Shown: positions 9,158 to 18,049, counted from the stretch's first letter. The stretch is DNA of 33,140 nucleotides from Desulfobulbaceae bacterium (GCA_028718985.1 JAQUKQ010000020.1:1-33140); one strand, 5' to 3'. Translations and numbers: made by a program. The notes: generated by a model from the sequence alone, not told the origin.

Positions 9158-9190
9158 AAAAAAGGCGCTAGATAAGGCGCCTTTTTTGTT
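9158..9190 (+). terminator. Strong Rho-independent terminator after the BI-1 gene
   Basis: Perfect 11-bp stem (arms 9158-9168 and 9177-9187, core GGCGC/GCGCC flanked by A and T runs) with an 8-base loop. The T-run continues the stem. The A-rich left arm also gives a U-run on the other strand. It ends only 18 bases before the sensor kinase start at 9209. Confidence 0.9.
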
Positions 9191-9208
9191 TTCTCTTTGG
9201 GGCTGACT

Positions 9209-10825
9209 ATGACGCTTCGTAATAAACTGATTGTTTCATTTGCCTCCATTTTTTTACTGGTGGTCTCTCTGTTGCTTTTGAACTCCTCCATGGCGCGGGA
9301 GGAGGGGCGCTACGTGCAGAGGCTGCTCGCCATTCACCATCAGTATGCCGCTTTGCTGAATCTGAAGAACGCCGTGAATAGACAGTTGAGCGAGGCTCAA
9401 GATATTTTCATCTATGGCAAAACGGTAGATGAGGGCAATTTCCAGGAGACCTTGGCCCAGGTCGGTGAAGAGCTCAAGCGCTTACAGACGGCGGCGGACC
9501 TGATTGAAACTCTGCCTGTCGCCAGTCGTAGCGATGATAGTGGAGACGCAAAAGAGAGAATGGTGCAGCTCCAGCACCAGTATGAAGACCTGTATCGTGA
9601 AGTTATACTGATGCTCAGTCTGTTCCAGAGCGGCAGGAAGGCCAAGGCGCAGGACCATTTTCAGTCGGAGATCAGCAAGCGCTTTGCCAACTTCTTTGAC
9701 CAGATCGATGCCTGGTTGGTGATCCAGAAAGGGGAACTTGTCAGCACCGAGGCTGGGTTTGTGACCATTAACCAGCGGCATAACCGGACCTCCCTGCTCG
9801 CTTTGATTACGATTTTGGGGATTGTTCTCTTTTTCTCCGGAGTTTTTGCGTATCTGCTCGGCCCACGCTTAAGGGAATTATTACGTGGCACCGAACGTAT
9901 TTCACGCGGGGATTTTTCACGCCCTGTGGTGGCAGTGGGCAATGATGAGTTTACTAAGCTTTCACGGGCAATGAACCAGATGATGGCAGACCTTGCCGCG
10001 TCCCGCAAAAAACTTCTTGAACAGTCCTATTATTCCGGCATGGCCGATATGGTTTCCGGTACTCTGCATAATCTGTGCAATGCCTTGTCCCCCGTTGTTA
10101 TCGAATTAGAGACTCAGAAGCAGGTGCTGGAGGCGTTAAACGTAGAGCGGATGATGGCGGTATGCACCGAATTGACGAGTGACAGCCTCGAGGCGGGGCG
10201 ACGGGCGGATCTTGTCGAGTTTTTGGCACTTTCCTGCGAACGTCTCCGAGGGCGGCTCAGTGTTATTTCCGAGGGCATGGCCTTAACTCGCAATAAGGTC
10301 GAGGTTGTCGAAAAAGTTCTGAACCAGCATAGCCATCTGGCGAGAATGGAGCGTCCCATGGAGCCGATCGTCTTGGCCGAGGTGGTGCAAGACTGCTTGG
10401 GCCTTGTCCGCCAGGAGTCTTTAGAGAAGATCCCTGTGCTGGTCGACACGAGTGTTGCGGCGATAGGCCCGATTGTCAGTCAGCGGATTGTCCTGGTGCA
10501 GGTGCTGTCAAACCTTGTCAATAATGGATTGGAGTCGATTTGCCGGGCGGGCTCGGCAGACGGACGGATCGTGATTGCGGCTGAGGAGTTGGGTGGTAGC
10601 GATGGTCGCCAGGTACATCTGACGGTCAGCGATACTGGTGAGGGCATTGCTGCCGAGATGCTGGAGCGGATTTTTGAACGCGGTATCTCGGCGAAAGAGG
10701 GAGGCGAGGGTTTGGGCCTCCACTGGTGCGCCAACGCGACGGCCTCGCTCTCTGGGCGGCTTTATGCTGAAAGCTTAGGGGCCGGGCAGGGAGCGACCAT
10801 GCACCTGATTCTCAAGGCTGGTTGA
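9209..10825 (+). CDS. Membrane sensor histidine kinase with HAMP domain
   Basis: A 538-residue inner-membrane kinase. TM1 is about 6-24, a periplasmic helical sensor region of about 170 residues follows, TM2 is about 195-218, and HAMP follows it (LGPRLRELLRGTERISRGDF). The phosphoacceptor His is H287 in SGTLHNLCNALSPV, an H-box of the HN-x-NAL-P type. The ATPase domain has the N box (QVLSNLVNNGLESI), G1 (DTGEGIA) and G2 (GEGLGLH). ATG at 9209 has GGGGC upstream; a TTG at 9197 is less likely. The gene stands alone and converges on the RND transporter gene with 15 bases between stops. Its partner could be the response regulator at 15256-16344, the only one nearby, but this is inference. The ligand is unknown. 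Confidence 0.85.
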   Translation: MTLRNKLIVSFASIFLLVVSLLLLNSSMAREEGRYVQRLLAIHHQYAALLNLKNAVNRQLSEAQDIFIYGKTVDEGNFQETLAQVGEELKRLQTAADLIETLPVASRSDDSGDAKERMVQLQHQYEDLYREVILMLSLFQSGRKAKAQDHFQSEISKRFANFFDQIDAWLVIQKGELVSTEAGFVTINQRHNRTSLLALITILGIVLFFSGVFAYLLGPRLRELLRGTERISRGDFSRPVVAVGNDEFTKLSRAMNQMMADLAASRKKLLEQSYYSGMADMVSGTLHNLCNALSPVVIELETQKQVLEALNVERMMAVCTELTSDSLEAGRRADLVEFLALSCERLRGRLSVISEGMALTRNKVEVVEKVLNQHSHLARMERPMEPIVLAEVVQDCLGLVRQESLEKIPVLVDTSVAAIGPIVSQRIVLVQVLSNLVNNGLESICRAGSADGRIVIAAEELGGSDGRQVHLTVSDTGEGIAAEMLERIFERGISAKEGGEGLGLHWCANATASLSGRLYAESLGAGQGATMHLILKAG

Positions 10826-10840
10826 GTGAAGTGCGTTGTT

Positions 10841-13800
10841 CTAGTCGATAAGGGGTGAGGGGGTCCGCTTTTTTAGCCCGATGGAGAACCAGCTTTGTGC
10901 CTTGTCCAGGTAGTAGTAAATGACCGGCGTGATATAGAGGGTCAAAACTTGCGATACCAGGAGGCCGCCGACCACTGCAAGCCCTAAGGGACGCCGTGAT
11001 TCCGCCCCAGCACCGATACCGAGGGCGATGGGCAAGGTTCCCATCAGGGCGGCGAAGGTGGTCATCATAATAGGTCGGAAACGAACCAGGCACCCCTGAT
11101 AGATGGAATCTATGGGAGATTTTCCCTCCCGACGCTGCAATTCAAGGGCGAAGTCGATCATCATGATGGCGTTCTTCTTGACGATACCCACCAGCATAAT
11201 GATGCCGACGAAGGAGTAGAGGTTTAGGTCCTTGCCGAAGATGAGCAGGGTAATGAGGGCGCCAAGACCGGCGGATGGCAGGCCAGAGAGGATGGTCAGC
11301 GGGTGGATGTAGCTCTCATAGAGTATGCCGAGGATGATGTAGATCACCACGATGGTCAGCACTAGCAAGAGTGCCAGGCCGGTAGTGGATTGTTGGTAGA
11401 CCTGGGCTGTACCCTGGAAGCTTGTGGTGATGCCGGCTGGTAGTTCCCTGGCCTCCTGCTCGATGGCGGTAACCGCATCGCCTAAGGGGATCTCGGGTTT
11501 GAGGTTGAAGGAGAGGGTGACGGCGGTGATCTGGCCCAGATGGTTGACGGTTAGCGGTCCGAGTCCAATGGAGATTTTCCCTAAAGACGAGAGGGGTACC
11601 ATCTGCCCGCCGCTTGAGCGCACAAAGAGAGCGCTCAGGGCTGACGGATCTTTTTGGAACTCGGGGTTCAGTTCCATGACCACCTTATACTGATTGGTGG
11701 GCGAAAAGATGGTGGATACTTGCCGGGTACCGTAGGCTAAATAGAGCGTGTCCTCAATCTGCTGGGCGGTGATGCCGAGGGCGGCGGCACGGTCGCGATC
11801 AATCTCGAAGTTAACCTGAGGATTCTTGATTTGCAGGTCACTGGTGACATCTTGGAGCATGGGCAAGGAGCGCACTTTTGTTGTGAAGGCTTCGGCTTGG
11901 CGGTAGAGTTCCCCGGTGTCCGGGCTCTGCAAGACGAATTGGTATTGGGCCTTGGCCGTCGTAGTATCCAACTGAATCGGCGGCGGGTTCTGCATGAACA
12001 GGCTGATTCCAGGTATGCCCATTACTTTTGGACGCAGCTTTTGGATGATCTGATCGGCGTTGAGCGTGCGTTCTTTACGCGGTTTCAATTGCATGAACAT
12101 AAAACCGCTGTTCGAGCCGACTCGGCTACCGCTGGCCCCGACAGACGACATGAAGGCCTCGACATTCGGTTCCTGAGAGACGATAGCGACTAATTTTTGC
12201 ATGTTGCGCTGCATCTCTTCAAATGAGGCGCCTTGGGCGCCCTCGGCCATGCCGCGGATGGCACCGATATCATCCGCCGGTAATAGCCCCATCGGCATTT
12301 TGGTAAATAACCAGATGGCGGCGACAGTGGTTGCCAGGGTGATGAGGACGGTGGTGCGGCGATAGCTCAGTACGACGGATAACGATCGTTGGTAGAGATG
12401 AAGCCAGCCGTTGAAAAAGCCTTCCATGGAATTGTAGAGCCAACCGTGCTGTTCTTTCTTGGGGGAGCGGAGGAAGCGGCTGCAGAGCATTGGGGTAAGT
12501 GTCAGCGAGACCATGCCTGAGATCAGGATGGCGCAGGTGATGGTGACCGCGAACTCATGCAGCATGCGGCCGAGCATCCCGGCCATGAAGAGGACAGGGA
12601 TGAAGACCGCGACCAGGGAGATGGTCATCGAGAGGATGGTGAAGCCGATCTCTTTGGAGCCGCGCAGGGCTGCGGTTTCTGGCGCCTCGCCGAGTTCAAG
12701 GTGACGGACGATGTTCTCCAACATGACGATGGCGTCATCGACCACAAAACCTACCGACAGGGTAAGGGCCATCAGAGTAATATTGTTGACCGAAAAGCCT
12801 AAGGTGTACATGGCGGCAAAGGTGCCGACCAGGGAGATTGGCAGGGCGAGGCTGGGGATTACCGTGGCCGAGAGCTTGCGCAGAAAGAGGAAGATTACCA
12901 GGACCACCAAACCGATGGTCAGCAAAAGGGTGAATTTGACATCGGATACCGATTCGCGGATGGTCGCCGAGCGGTCGAAGAGGACGTTCAAGGACACAGT
13001 GCCGGGTAATTGGCTGCGAAAAGAGGGAATCTGCTGCCTGATCCGGTCTACCACCTCAATGGTGTTGGTGCCCGGCTGGCGTTGGATGGCGAGGACAATG
13101 GCGCGTACCGATGAGTTCTTGGTGTTGTACCAGGCGGCGATCTTATCGTTTTCGACGCTGTCGCTGATAGTGGCAATGTCGGCGAGCCGTACCGGGGCTT
13201 TGTCGCGATAGGTGACCACCAAATTCCGGTAGGCATTGGCATCGAGCAACTGGCCGTTAGCCTGAATGGTGAAGACCTGCTTCTCTCCTTGCAGGCCACC
13301 GGTGGGCAGGTTGACATTCCATTTAGCTAAGGCGGTGGCCACCTCCTCCAGGCCGATTTTTCGGCTGCTGAGGGCTTGGGGGTCGACCTGCACCCGGACT
13401 GCGTACTTTTGCGAGCCGTAGACCATGACTTGGGCGACACCATTAATCATCGAGATTCGAGGGGAAATGACGGTATCGGCAAACTCGTTGATTTGTGAGA
13501 GCGGCAGGGTGGGTGAACTCAAGGCAAGATAGATGACCGGTGAGTCGGCTGGGTTGACCTTTTGGTACGAGGGTGGATTCGGCATGTCCTGGGGCAGTTG
13601 CCGGGCCGCTTTGGAGATGGCTGCCTGGACGTCCTGGGCCGCGGCATCGATATCCTTTTCCAGGGTAAACTTGAGGGTGATGTTTGAAATTCCTTGGCCG
13701 TTGGTCGAGGTCATCGAGTCGAGACCGGCAATGGTTGAGAACTGTCGCTCTAGGGGGATCGCAACCGCTGAAGCCATGGTCTCAGGGCTGGCACCTGGCA

Positions 13801-13951
13801 GGCTTGATGAGACTTGGATGGTGGGGTAGTCGATACTGGGGAGATCGTTGACCGGCAGTAATCGGTAGGCGAAGAGCCCGAAAATCATCACGGCCAGCAT
13901 GACCAGGCTGGTCATTACCGGCCGCTTGATGCAAAGTTCGGAGATGTTCAT
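10841..13951 (-). CDS. RND family efflux transporter, inner-membrane pump (MdtB/MdtC-like)
   Basis: Proton-driven exporter of the HAE1 RND family, 1036 residues, full length. It starts with the usual MNISELCIKRPVMTSLVMLA first helix. It has two large periplasmic loops after TM1 and TM7, and the proton-relay Asp pair D405-D406 in GFVVDDAIVMLENIVRHLE. The stretch TIRESVSDVKFTLLLTIGLVV resembles the MdtB/MdtC branch. Typical substrates of the family are drugs, bile salts and hydrophobic toxins; none can be assigned here. The start overlaps the adaptor stop in an ATGA, with AAGGAAGG upstream, so the two are translationally coupled. No TolC-like channel gene lies in the window, and only one RND gene is present, so a homotrimer is expected. 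Confidence 0.95.
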   Translation of the reverse strand: MNISELCIKRPVMTSLVMLAVMIFGLFAYRLLPVNDLPSIDYPTIQVSSSLPGASPETMASAVAIPLERQFSTIAGLDSMTSTNGQGISNITLKFTLEKDIDAAAQDVQAAISKAARQLPQDMPNPPSYQKVNPADSPVIYLALSSPTLPLSQINEFADTVISPRISMINGVAQVMVYGSQKYAVRVQVDPQALSSRKIGLEEVATALAKWNVNLPTGGLQGEKQVFTIQANGQLLDANAYRNLVVTYRDKAPVRLADIATISDSVENDKIAAWYNTKNSSVRAIVLAIQRQPGTNTIEVVDRIRQQIPSFRSQLPGTVSLNVLFDRSATIRESVSDVKFTLLLTIGLVVLVIFLFLRKLSATVIPSLALPISLVGTFAAMYTLGFSVNNITLMALTLSVGFVVDDAIVMLENIVRHLELGEAPETAALRGSKEIGFTILSMTISLVAVFIPVLFMAGMLGRMLHEFAVTITCAILISGMVSLTLTPMLCSRFLRSPKKEQHGWLYNSMEGFFNGWLHLYQRSLSVVLSYRRTTVLITLATTVAAIWLFTKMPMGLLPADDIGAIRGMAEGAQGASFEEMQRNMQKLVAIVSQEPNVEAFMSSVGASGSRVGSNSGFMFMQLKPRKERTLNADQIIQKLRPKVMGIPGISLFMQNPPPIQLDTTTAKAQYQFVLQSPDTGELYRQAEAFTTKVRSLPMLQDVTSDLQIKNPQVNFEIDRDRAAALGITAQQIEDTLYLAYGTRQVSTIFSPTNQYKVVMELNPEFQKDPSALSALFVRSSGGQMVPLSSLGKISIGLGPLTVNHLGQITAVTLSFNLKPEIPLGDAVTAIEQEARELPAGITTSFQGTAQVYQQSTTGLALLLVLTIVVIYIILGILYESYIHPLTILSGLPSAGLGALITLLIFGKDLNLYSFVGIIMLVGIVKKNAIMMIDFALELQRREGKSPIDSIYQGCLVRFRPIMMTTFAALMGTLPIALGIGAGAESRRPLGLAVVGGLLVSQVLTLYITPVIYYYLDKAQSWFSIGLKKRTPSPLID

Positions 13952-15093
13952 TGCCCCGCCTTCCTTTGTGCTGAGTTGTTGGGGCGGTTGCTCTCTTTAA
14001 TTTCGACTTTGCCGCCAGGGATGACACGCATCTGGCCGTCAATGATTACCGTCTCTCCGGTCGCAAGACCTTGTTCGATAACGGTCATTCCTTGGTAGGT
14101 GGGGCCGGGGCTAACAGTTCTAACCTCGGCGGTCTGGTCTTTTTTGACGATAAAGACGAACTGCTTCTTTTGTCCTGTCTGTAAGGCTTCGGAGGGGACA
14201 GTGACGGCGTTTTCGCGGACGTCAACGGAGAGAGACAAGGTGAGGAATTGACCGGGCCATAGCTGTTTTTTCTCATTGGGGAAGGAGGCCTTGAGGCGGA
14301 TGCTGCCGGTTGTTGGATCAACGCTGTTGTCAAGAAATGAGACAAGGCCTTTTTCCGTTAATCCAGCTCTTCCAGGGACTTCGGCTTGAACCTCCATTTC
14401 GCCTGCTGCCAGGTGTTCCTTGACGATCAAGAGCTTGTCTTCTGGAATGGTGAAGTTGGCGTAAATGGGGCTGACGGTTTTGATGGTCACGAGTTCCGTG
14501 TCGTTGGCTTTGACTACATTGCCGCGATCTACGTTCAGTTCCCCAAGCCTTCCGCTGATTGGGGCGGTGATCGTGCAGTAGGCGAGTTGGGCTTTACTGT
14601 TTTCCAGTGCTGCCTGGTCAGCCGTCACATCGGCTGCTGCCGTCCCTGCCTTGGTACGGTATGCCTCTGCTTGTTCCTGGGAGATGAGGCCTTTTGATGC
14701 CAGTTGTGAGTAACGATGGAAGTCCTGGAGGGCATTGTCTCGGATAACTTGGTTGCGGGTCAGGGATGCTTGCGCCTTGTTGAGGGCGGCTTGGGCGGTG
14801 CGTGGATCGATTTCAAAGAGAAGCGCGCCTTGCTTTACCTCCTGCCCCTCACGAAAGCCAACCTTGGTCAATTCGCCGCTGACCATGGCTTTGATAGTGA
14901 CCTGTTCCGAGGCCTCCAAGGTGCCGAAGGTCTTGATTTCTACGGGCACGTCCCGCTGCTCGGCGGACGCTATGACGACCACCGCCGGCGGGAGGGATTT
15001 GGGTTTCTGTTTGTCGCTCTTCGGTTGTGAACAGGATGGGAGGGTAATGAGCAGCAGGATTGCCGCTAGGCGAAGCAAGGGGTGATGAGCCAT
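13948..15093 (-). CDS. RND efflux periplasmic adaptor (membrane fusion protein), lipoprotein
   Basis: Links the RND pump to an outer-membrane channel. With the ATG at 15093 the product has 381 residues and begins with a signal sequence ending in a lipobox-like LPSC (C21), so the mature protein is probably lipid-anchored. A barrel/lipoyl half motif (MVSGELTKVGFREGQEVKQG), an alpha-hairpin of about 80 residues, the second half-lipoyl motif (TITAPISGRLG) and beta-barrel and membrane-proximal domains follow. A frame upstream to 15159 adds 22 residues ahead of the signal peptide and is unlikely. The 3' end overlaps the pump gene by four bases. The 162-base gap to the regulator upstream contains a short palindrome (15230-15240, TTTACGGTAAA), a possible operator or leader element. 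Confidence 0.94.
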   Translation of the reverse strand: MAHHPLLRLAAILLLITLPSCSQPKSDKQKPKSLPPAVVVIASAEQRDVPVEIKTFGTLEASEQVTIKAMVSGELTKVGFREGQEVKQGALLFEIDPRTAQAALNKAQASLTRNQVIRDNALQDFHRYSQLASKGLISQEQAEAYRTKAGTAAADVTADQAALENSKAQLAYCTITAPISGRLGELNVDRGNVVKANDTELVTIKTVSPIYANFTIPEDKLLIVKEHLAAGEMEVQAEVPGRAGLTEKGLVSFLDNSVDPTTGSIRLKASFPNEKKQLWPGQFLTLSLSVDVRENAVTVPSEALQTGQKKQFVFIVKKDQTAEVRTVSPGPTYQGMTVIEQGLATGETVIIDGQMRVIPGGKVEIKESNRPNNSAQRKAGQ

Positions 15094-15255
15094 GGCGAGG
15101 TTTACCTTGTGTGAACGTTGATTTGCAGCCCCGAGGGTTAGTATGGAAGTCCTTAACATTCCTATGGCTAATCAGCCTGGAGTTAGCGGAGAGCTCGTTT
15201 GCTTGGTAGCAAGGATACATTTTCTTATCTTTACGGTAAATACGACCTCCTTGGG

Positions 15256-16344
15256 CTAATTGTCGCCAAGTTCACTTCCCAGGTCCTGCAGCACGGCCTT
15301 CAAGTTGGCCTTGGTGTTTTTGATGCCGATTTTTTCTCTGATCCGATCACGATGGAAATCCACTGTCCGTTTACTCATCTTCAGTTGATCAACGATGTCC
15401 TTGGTGGAGGTTCCAAGTCGGATGAGATTGGCGATATTGAGTTCGGTCGGTGACAGCCGAAAATACTTATGTCCTAAGTCCTTCATGAAGGGCGTGACAA
15501 TCTCGTTCAAGTTGGTGCGGATAATCTTGAGAAAGGATTGCTGGTAGTCTGTTAGGGGGCTCTTCTCAAGTTTTTCCATGTAGGGCTCCACCATTTCATG
15601 AACGGCGAATAATACCTTTTGCTCAATCTCCTTACGGTCTTCCTCATTTTTTCGGATCATCTGCTGCAGGGCCTGATTGGTGCCACGCAGGTCGTCAGCC
15701 TTTTCCGCCAGATCGGCTTCTGCCTTTCGCAGTTGGAGCGCCGTATCTCGATATTTCTGATTTGATGTTTCAAGGGCTTCAATGGCCAAGGTTAACTCTT
15801 TGGTTCGTTCCTGCACCAGTTCGTCTAAATGCTGATTCGTTGCCAGCAACTCTTTTTCCGCTTGCCACTTGGCCGAGAGCGCCAAGGCGAACTGCTGGAT
15901 CTCGTGGGTGTGAAACGGCTTCTGCATGTAAAGCAGACGTGCGGGAGGTTGTACCTGCTGGTTAATTTTGGCGGGGCTGAGGTCAGAGTACGCTGTGACA
16001 ATGACGATATTGATGAGCGGGTCAAGGGCTCTGATCTGGGCTGCGGTCCAGACCCCGTCTGGACCTGGAGGCATTCTGACGTCGAGGAAGGCCACGGCAA
16101 AGGGGGAGTTGCTGTCGATTGATTCCCGTACCGCATTGACTGCTTCGTGTCCTTGACGGCAGAGACAGAGTTCAAAGGTTGGGAGCGAAGGGGCTTGGGT
16201 GTCGGTATTGAAGAGCTTGCTCTCCAGTTCATCGAGGCGGGTGGTGTTTGCCGTCAATTCTTGCCTGCGGCACAGGACATGGCGGTAGGCGTCCAGCACA
16301 TTCTGCTCGTCGTCGACTATGAGGATGCGGTAAGTGGGTGACAT
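15256..16344 (-). CDS. Response regulator: extended receiver, coiled coil, LuxR-type helix-turn-helix
   Basis: A 362-residue DNA-binding regulator. The receiver has the acidic pair D11-D12, phosphoacceptor D88 (AFLDVRMPPGPDG), T117 and K142 (MQKPF), so it should be phosphorylatable. About 30 extra residues (27-57) lie between helix 1 and strand 2. A long coiled coil follows (about 160-245), then a helical linker (VHEMVEPYMEKLEKSPL) and a LuxR helix-turn-helix (about 299-357: LSPTELNIANLIRLGTSTKDI ... RTVDFHRDRIREKIG, quoted in parts). This linker-LuxR module is frequent in Desulfobacterota regulators. It lies between a membrane protein gene (36-base gap) and the efflux adaptor on the same strand, so it probably controls the efflux genes. 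The likely kinase is the one at 9209-10825. Confidence 0.88.
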   Translation of the reverse strand: MSPTYRILIVDDEQNVLDAYRHVLCRRQELTANTTRLDELESKLFNTDTQAPSLPTFELCLCRQGHEAVNAVRESIDSNSPFAVAFLDVRMPPGPDGVWTAAQIRALDPLINIVIVTAYSDLSPAKINQQVQPPARLLYMQKPFHTHEIQQFALALSAKWQAEKELLATNQHLDELVQERTKELTLAIEALETSNQKYRDTALQLRKAEADLAEKADDLRGTNQALQQMIRKNEEDRKEIEQKVLFAVHEMVEPYMEKLEKSPLTDYQQSFLKIIRTNLNEIVTPFMKDLGHKYFRLSPTELNIANLIRLGTSTKDIVDQLKMSKRTVDFHRDRIREKIGIKNTKANLKAVLQDLGSELGDN

Positions 16345-16380
16345 GGGGATTTTGCTCGACTTGTTGGGCGTGGAGTTCTG

Positions 16381-17289
16381 TTATCGCCCGATTGTAATTT
16401 TTTTGAGGGTGTCAAGATAGCTCACTTGATTTGTGAGGAAATCGCTGTTGCTTATGTCTCTGATCACGGCCTTGAGGTGATAGGCGAGGTCTAGGCTGTA
16501 CTTGTTGAGTGACTGCTGGTTGGCTTGGTTCAAAATCAGCACACTGTAATACCTGGTGAGGATGCGAAGCGTTGGGTCTCGCCTGGAGAGGTAGGCTTGT
16601 CCGCCGAGGGTATTGAGGAAAAAGGCGGCGTATTCGTAAGTCTTTGCCAAGGGGAGATGGATTTGGATGGGTGACTTGTTTGCGCACTCTTTCTCCATAG
16701 TCGACCAGGCATACAGCGTGGCGAGTTGCTGTTCGAGAGAGCTGTGCTCGTTGGTGATGATCTCTCTGAGCAGAGAGAGATCTTTGATGCCGAGGACCCG
16801 GAAGAAGTGGGCCGCATTCTTGAGTACCGTGAGCAGGTCGGCGGTCTCTCTCTCATTGACCGGAGGGTTGTTGAGGAGTTTGACGACAATATCGGTAAGG
16901 GATTTTTGTACAGGTTCCTTTTGGGTGTATGCCTTGATGTATTCTTGACTGTCCAGTTGTTTGAAGAAGAGCAATAAGTCATCAGTGACTTTTTGGCAGG
17001 ATGCAGAGGCTGGCGCTGCCTCTTGTCTCGGCGGGGGTGGAGGTTCGGGTGTTTCTGGCGCCACAGAAACCGTGGGGGCGTCGGGGGCTGGGGCCGTGGC
17101 CTGAGGCGTGTTTTGGCCTGCAGGCTGTTGTGGGCTGGGTTGGAGAATGGTGTTGATGTCTGTAACGTTTTTTCTGTTGTCGAAAATCGAGTCTTTGAGT
17201 AAGAACAAAGCGATAGCGCAGAGTACCAGGGCAATAGCAATGGAGAGGGAGGGGCGTTTGGGCGAGATTATCCGATTTGTTTTTTTCAT
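16381..17289 (-). CDS. Membrane-anchored proline-rich protein of unknown function
   Basis: Not recognised. With the ATG at 17289 (MKKTNRII) the product has 302 residues: a basic cytoplasmic tip, one transmembrane helix (about 13-32), a Pro/Ala/Gln-rich linker (about 48-95, including PEPPPPP) and a C-terminal mainly helical domain of about 200 residues with two cysteines (one at the linker end, one in KECANKS). The topology suggests a periplasmic domain held off the membrane by the linker, as in TonB-like or adaptor proteins, but there is no TonB motif. A start at 17340 would add 17 residues; neither start has a good ribosome site. It is the first gene of the minus-strand set leading to the regulator and RND pump, which suggests a related envelope role. 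Confidence 0.65.
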   Translation of the reverse strand: MKKTNRIISPKRPSLSIAIALVLCAIALFLLKDSIFDNRKNVTDINTILQPSPQQPAGQNTPQATAPAPDAPTVSVAPETPEPPPPPRQEAAPASASCQKVTDDLLLFFKQLDSQEYIKAYTQKEPVQKSLTDIVVKLLNNPPVNERETADLLTVLKNAAHFFRVLGIKDLSLLREIITNEHSSLEQQLATLYAWSTMEKECANKSPIQIHLPLAKTYEYAAFFLNTLGGQAYLSRRDPTLRILTRYYSVLILNQANQQSLNKYSLDLAYHLKAVIRDISNSDFLTNQVSYLDTLKKITIGR

Positions 17290-17387
17290 GGGAAGTCCGT
17301 ACCGTGCTGAACCTGTTCGTTGGGAAGGGGATATCTTCATCGGAAGTTCTAGTCTGGATACATATCGTGCTTCGTAGGGGAGGTCAA

Positions 17388-17423
17388 ATGAAATTTATAG
17401 GGGGCATGCCTGGCTGGGTGTGA
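17388..17423 (+). CDS. Candidate 11-codon leader ORF upstream of the 183-residue gene
   Basis: ATG at 17388 is preceded by GGGGAGG at ideal spacing and encodes MKFIGGMPGWV before a TGA. It ends seven bases before the next ATG at 17431, whose own ribosome site is poor. It may be a translated leader that couples to the next gene, or the true N-terminus separated by a frameshift. No homology can be judged from so short a peptide. Confidence 0.35.
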   Translation: MKFIGGMPGWV

Positions 17424-17430
17424 TTGTCGG

Positions 17431-17982
17431 ATGACGGTTGCGGGATGGATCAAAAAAAAGCTGGCCGAAGCCTTGCCCTTTGTGGCACGAAGTCCCGCCT
17501 TGCAAGTGGCGTGGTTAGCAGAAGAGTTTCGCAAGGGAGTGTTGGATGACCGAGAGCTTGCCCCATATATCCATCTCTTGGTGTCTGAGTACGTTGGCAG
17601 ACGTGAACGAGGGGAAGGTGTGGAGGAGTTGCAGGGGATTTTCTCGCGCTTGCCGAGGGCGACGGTCGTAGCGATGGTGAGGTGTGTCGAGATCTATGAT
17701 GTTCCAGACCTACTTGAACTTATTGGTGTCTTGACGGTTGAAGATGCGGTTCTTATTTTGAAGAAGGTGCCTCCGCCGTATGAAAAGAGGTCCATTCTCC
17801 TGTTGGACAGGGTCTTCCAGGCGGTTAACAGCTGTGGTGATCAACTGTTGGAGAGAGCAGCGCAAAAGATGGCCCTAGATGATGATGCCCCGGCCCATTT
17901 CGCCAAGGCCTATGAAAGATTTAGAGAAATATTGATTGATGAAAAGATTTTACTGATGTTGTACCCGCAGGCCAACGTCTAA
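17431..17982 (+). CDS. Hypothetical all-helical protein
   Basis: I do not recognise this 183-residue protein. It is predicted soluble and mostly helical with many Leu, Glu and Arg residues and no signal peptide or membrane segment. The features visible are an amphipathic N-terminus (GWIKKKLAEALPF), an acidic/basic middle (YVGRRERGEGVEELQGIF), and a VEDAVLILKKVPPPYEKRSILLLDRVF stretch (quoted in part) that could be a helix-turn-helix-like pair or a repeat of helical hairpins. The only in-frame start after the stop at 17398 is ATG 17431. It is divergent from the proline-rich membrane protein and ends in the two-way terminator at 17981. Coding bias and an uninterrupted frame support a real gene. 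Confidence 0.65.
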   Translation: MTVAGWIKKKLAEALPFVARSPALQVAWLAEEFRKGVLDDRELAPYIHLLVSEYVGRRERGEGVEELQGIFSRLPRATVVAMVRCVEIYDVPDLLELIGVLTVEDAVLILKKVPPPYEKRSILLLDRVFQAVNSCGDQLLERAAQKMALDDDAPAHFAKAYERFREILIDEKILLMLYPQANV

Positions 17983-18026
17983 CCATAAAAAAAGGCCCCT
18001 TGAGAGAGGGGCCTTTTTTTATGGTT
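17981..18026. terminator. Bidirectional Rho-independent terminator
   Basis: A perfect 20-bp inverted repeat (17981-18000 and 18007-18026) with a six-base loop. The core is GGCCCCT/AGGGGCC, followed on each strand by seven Ts. It lies between the convergent genes ending at 17982 and 18050 and overlaps the last two bases of the first gene's stop codon, serving both. Confidence 0.95.
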
Positions 18027-18049
18027 GTTTCGGGTCGATTGTCGATCTT

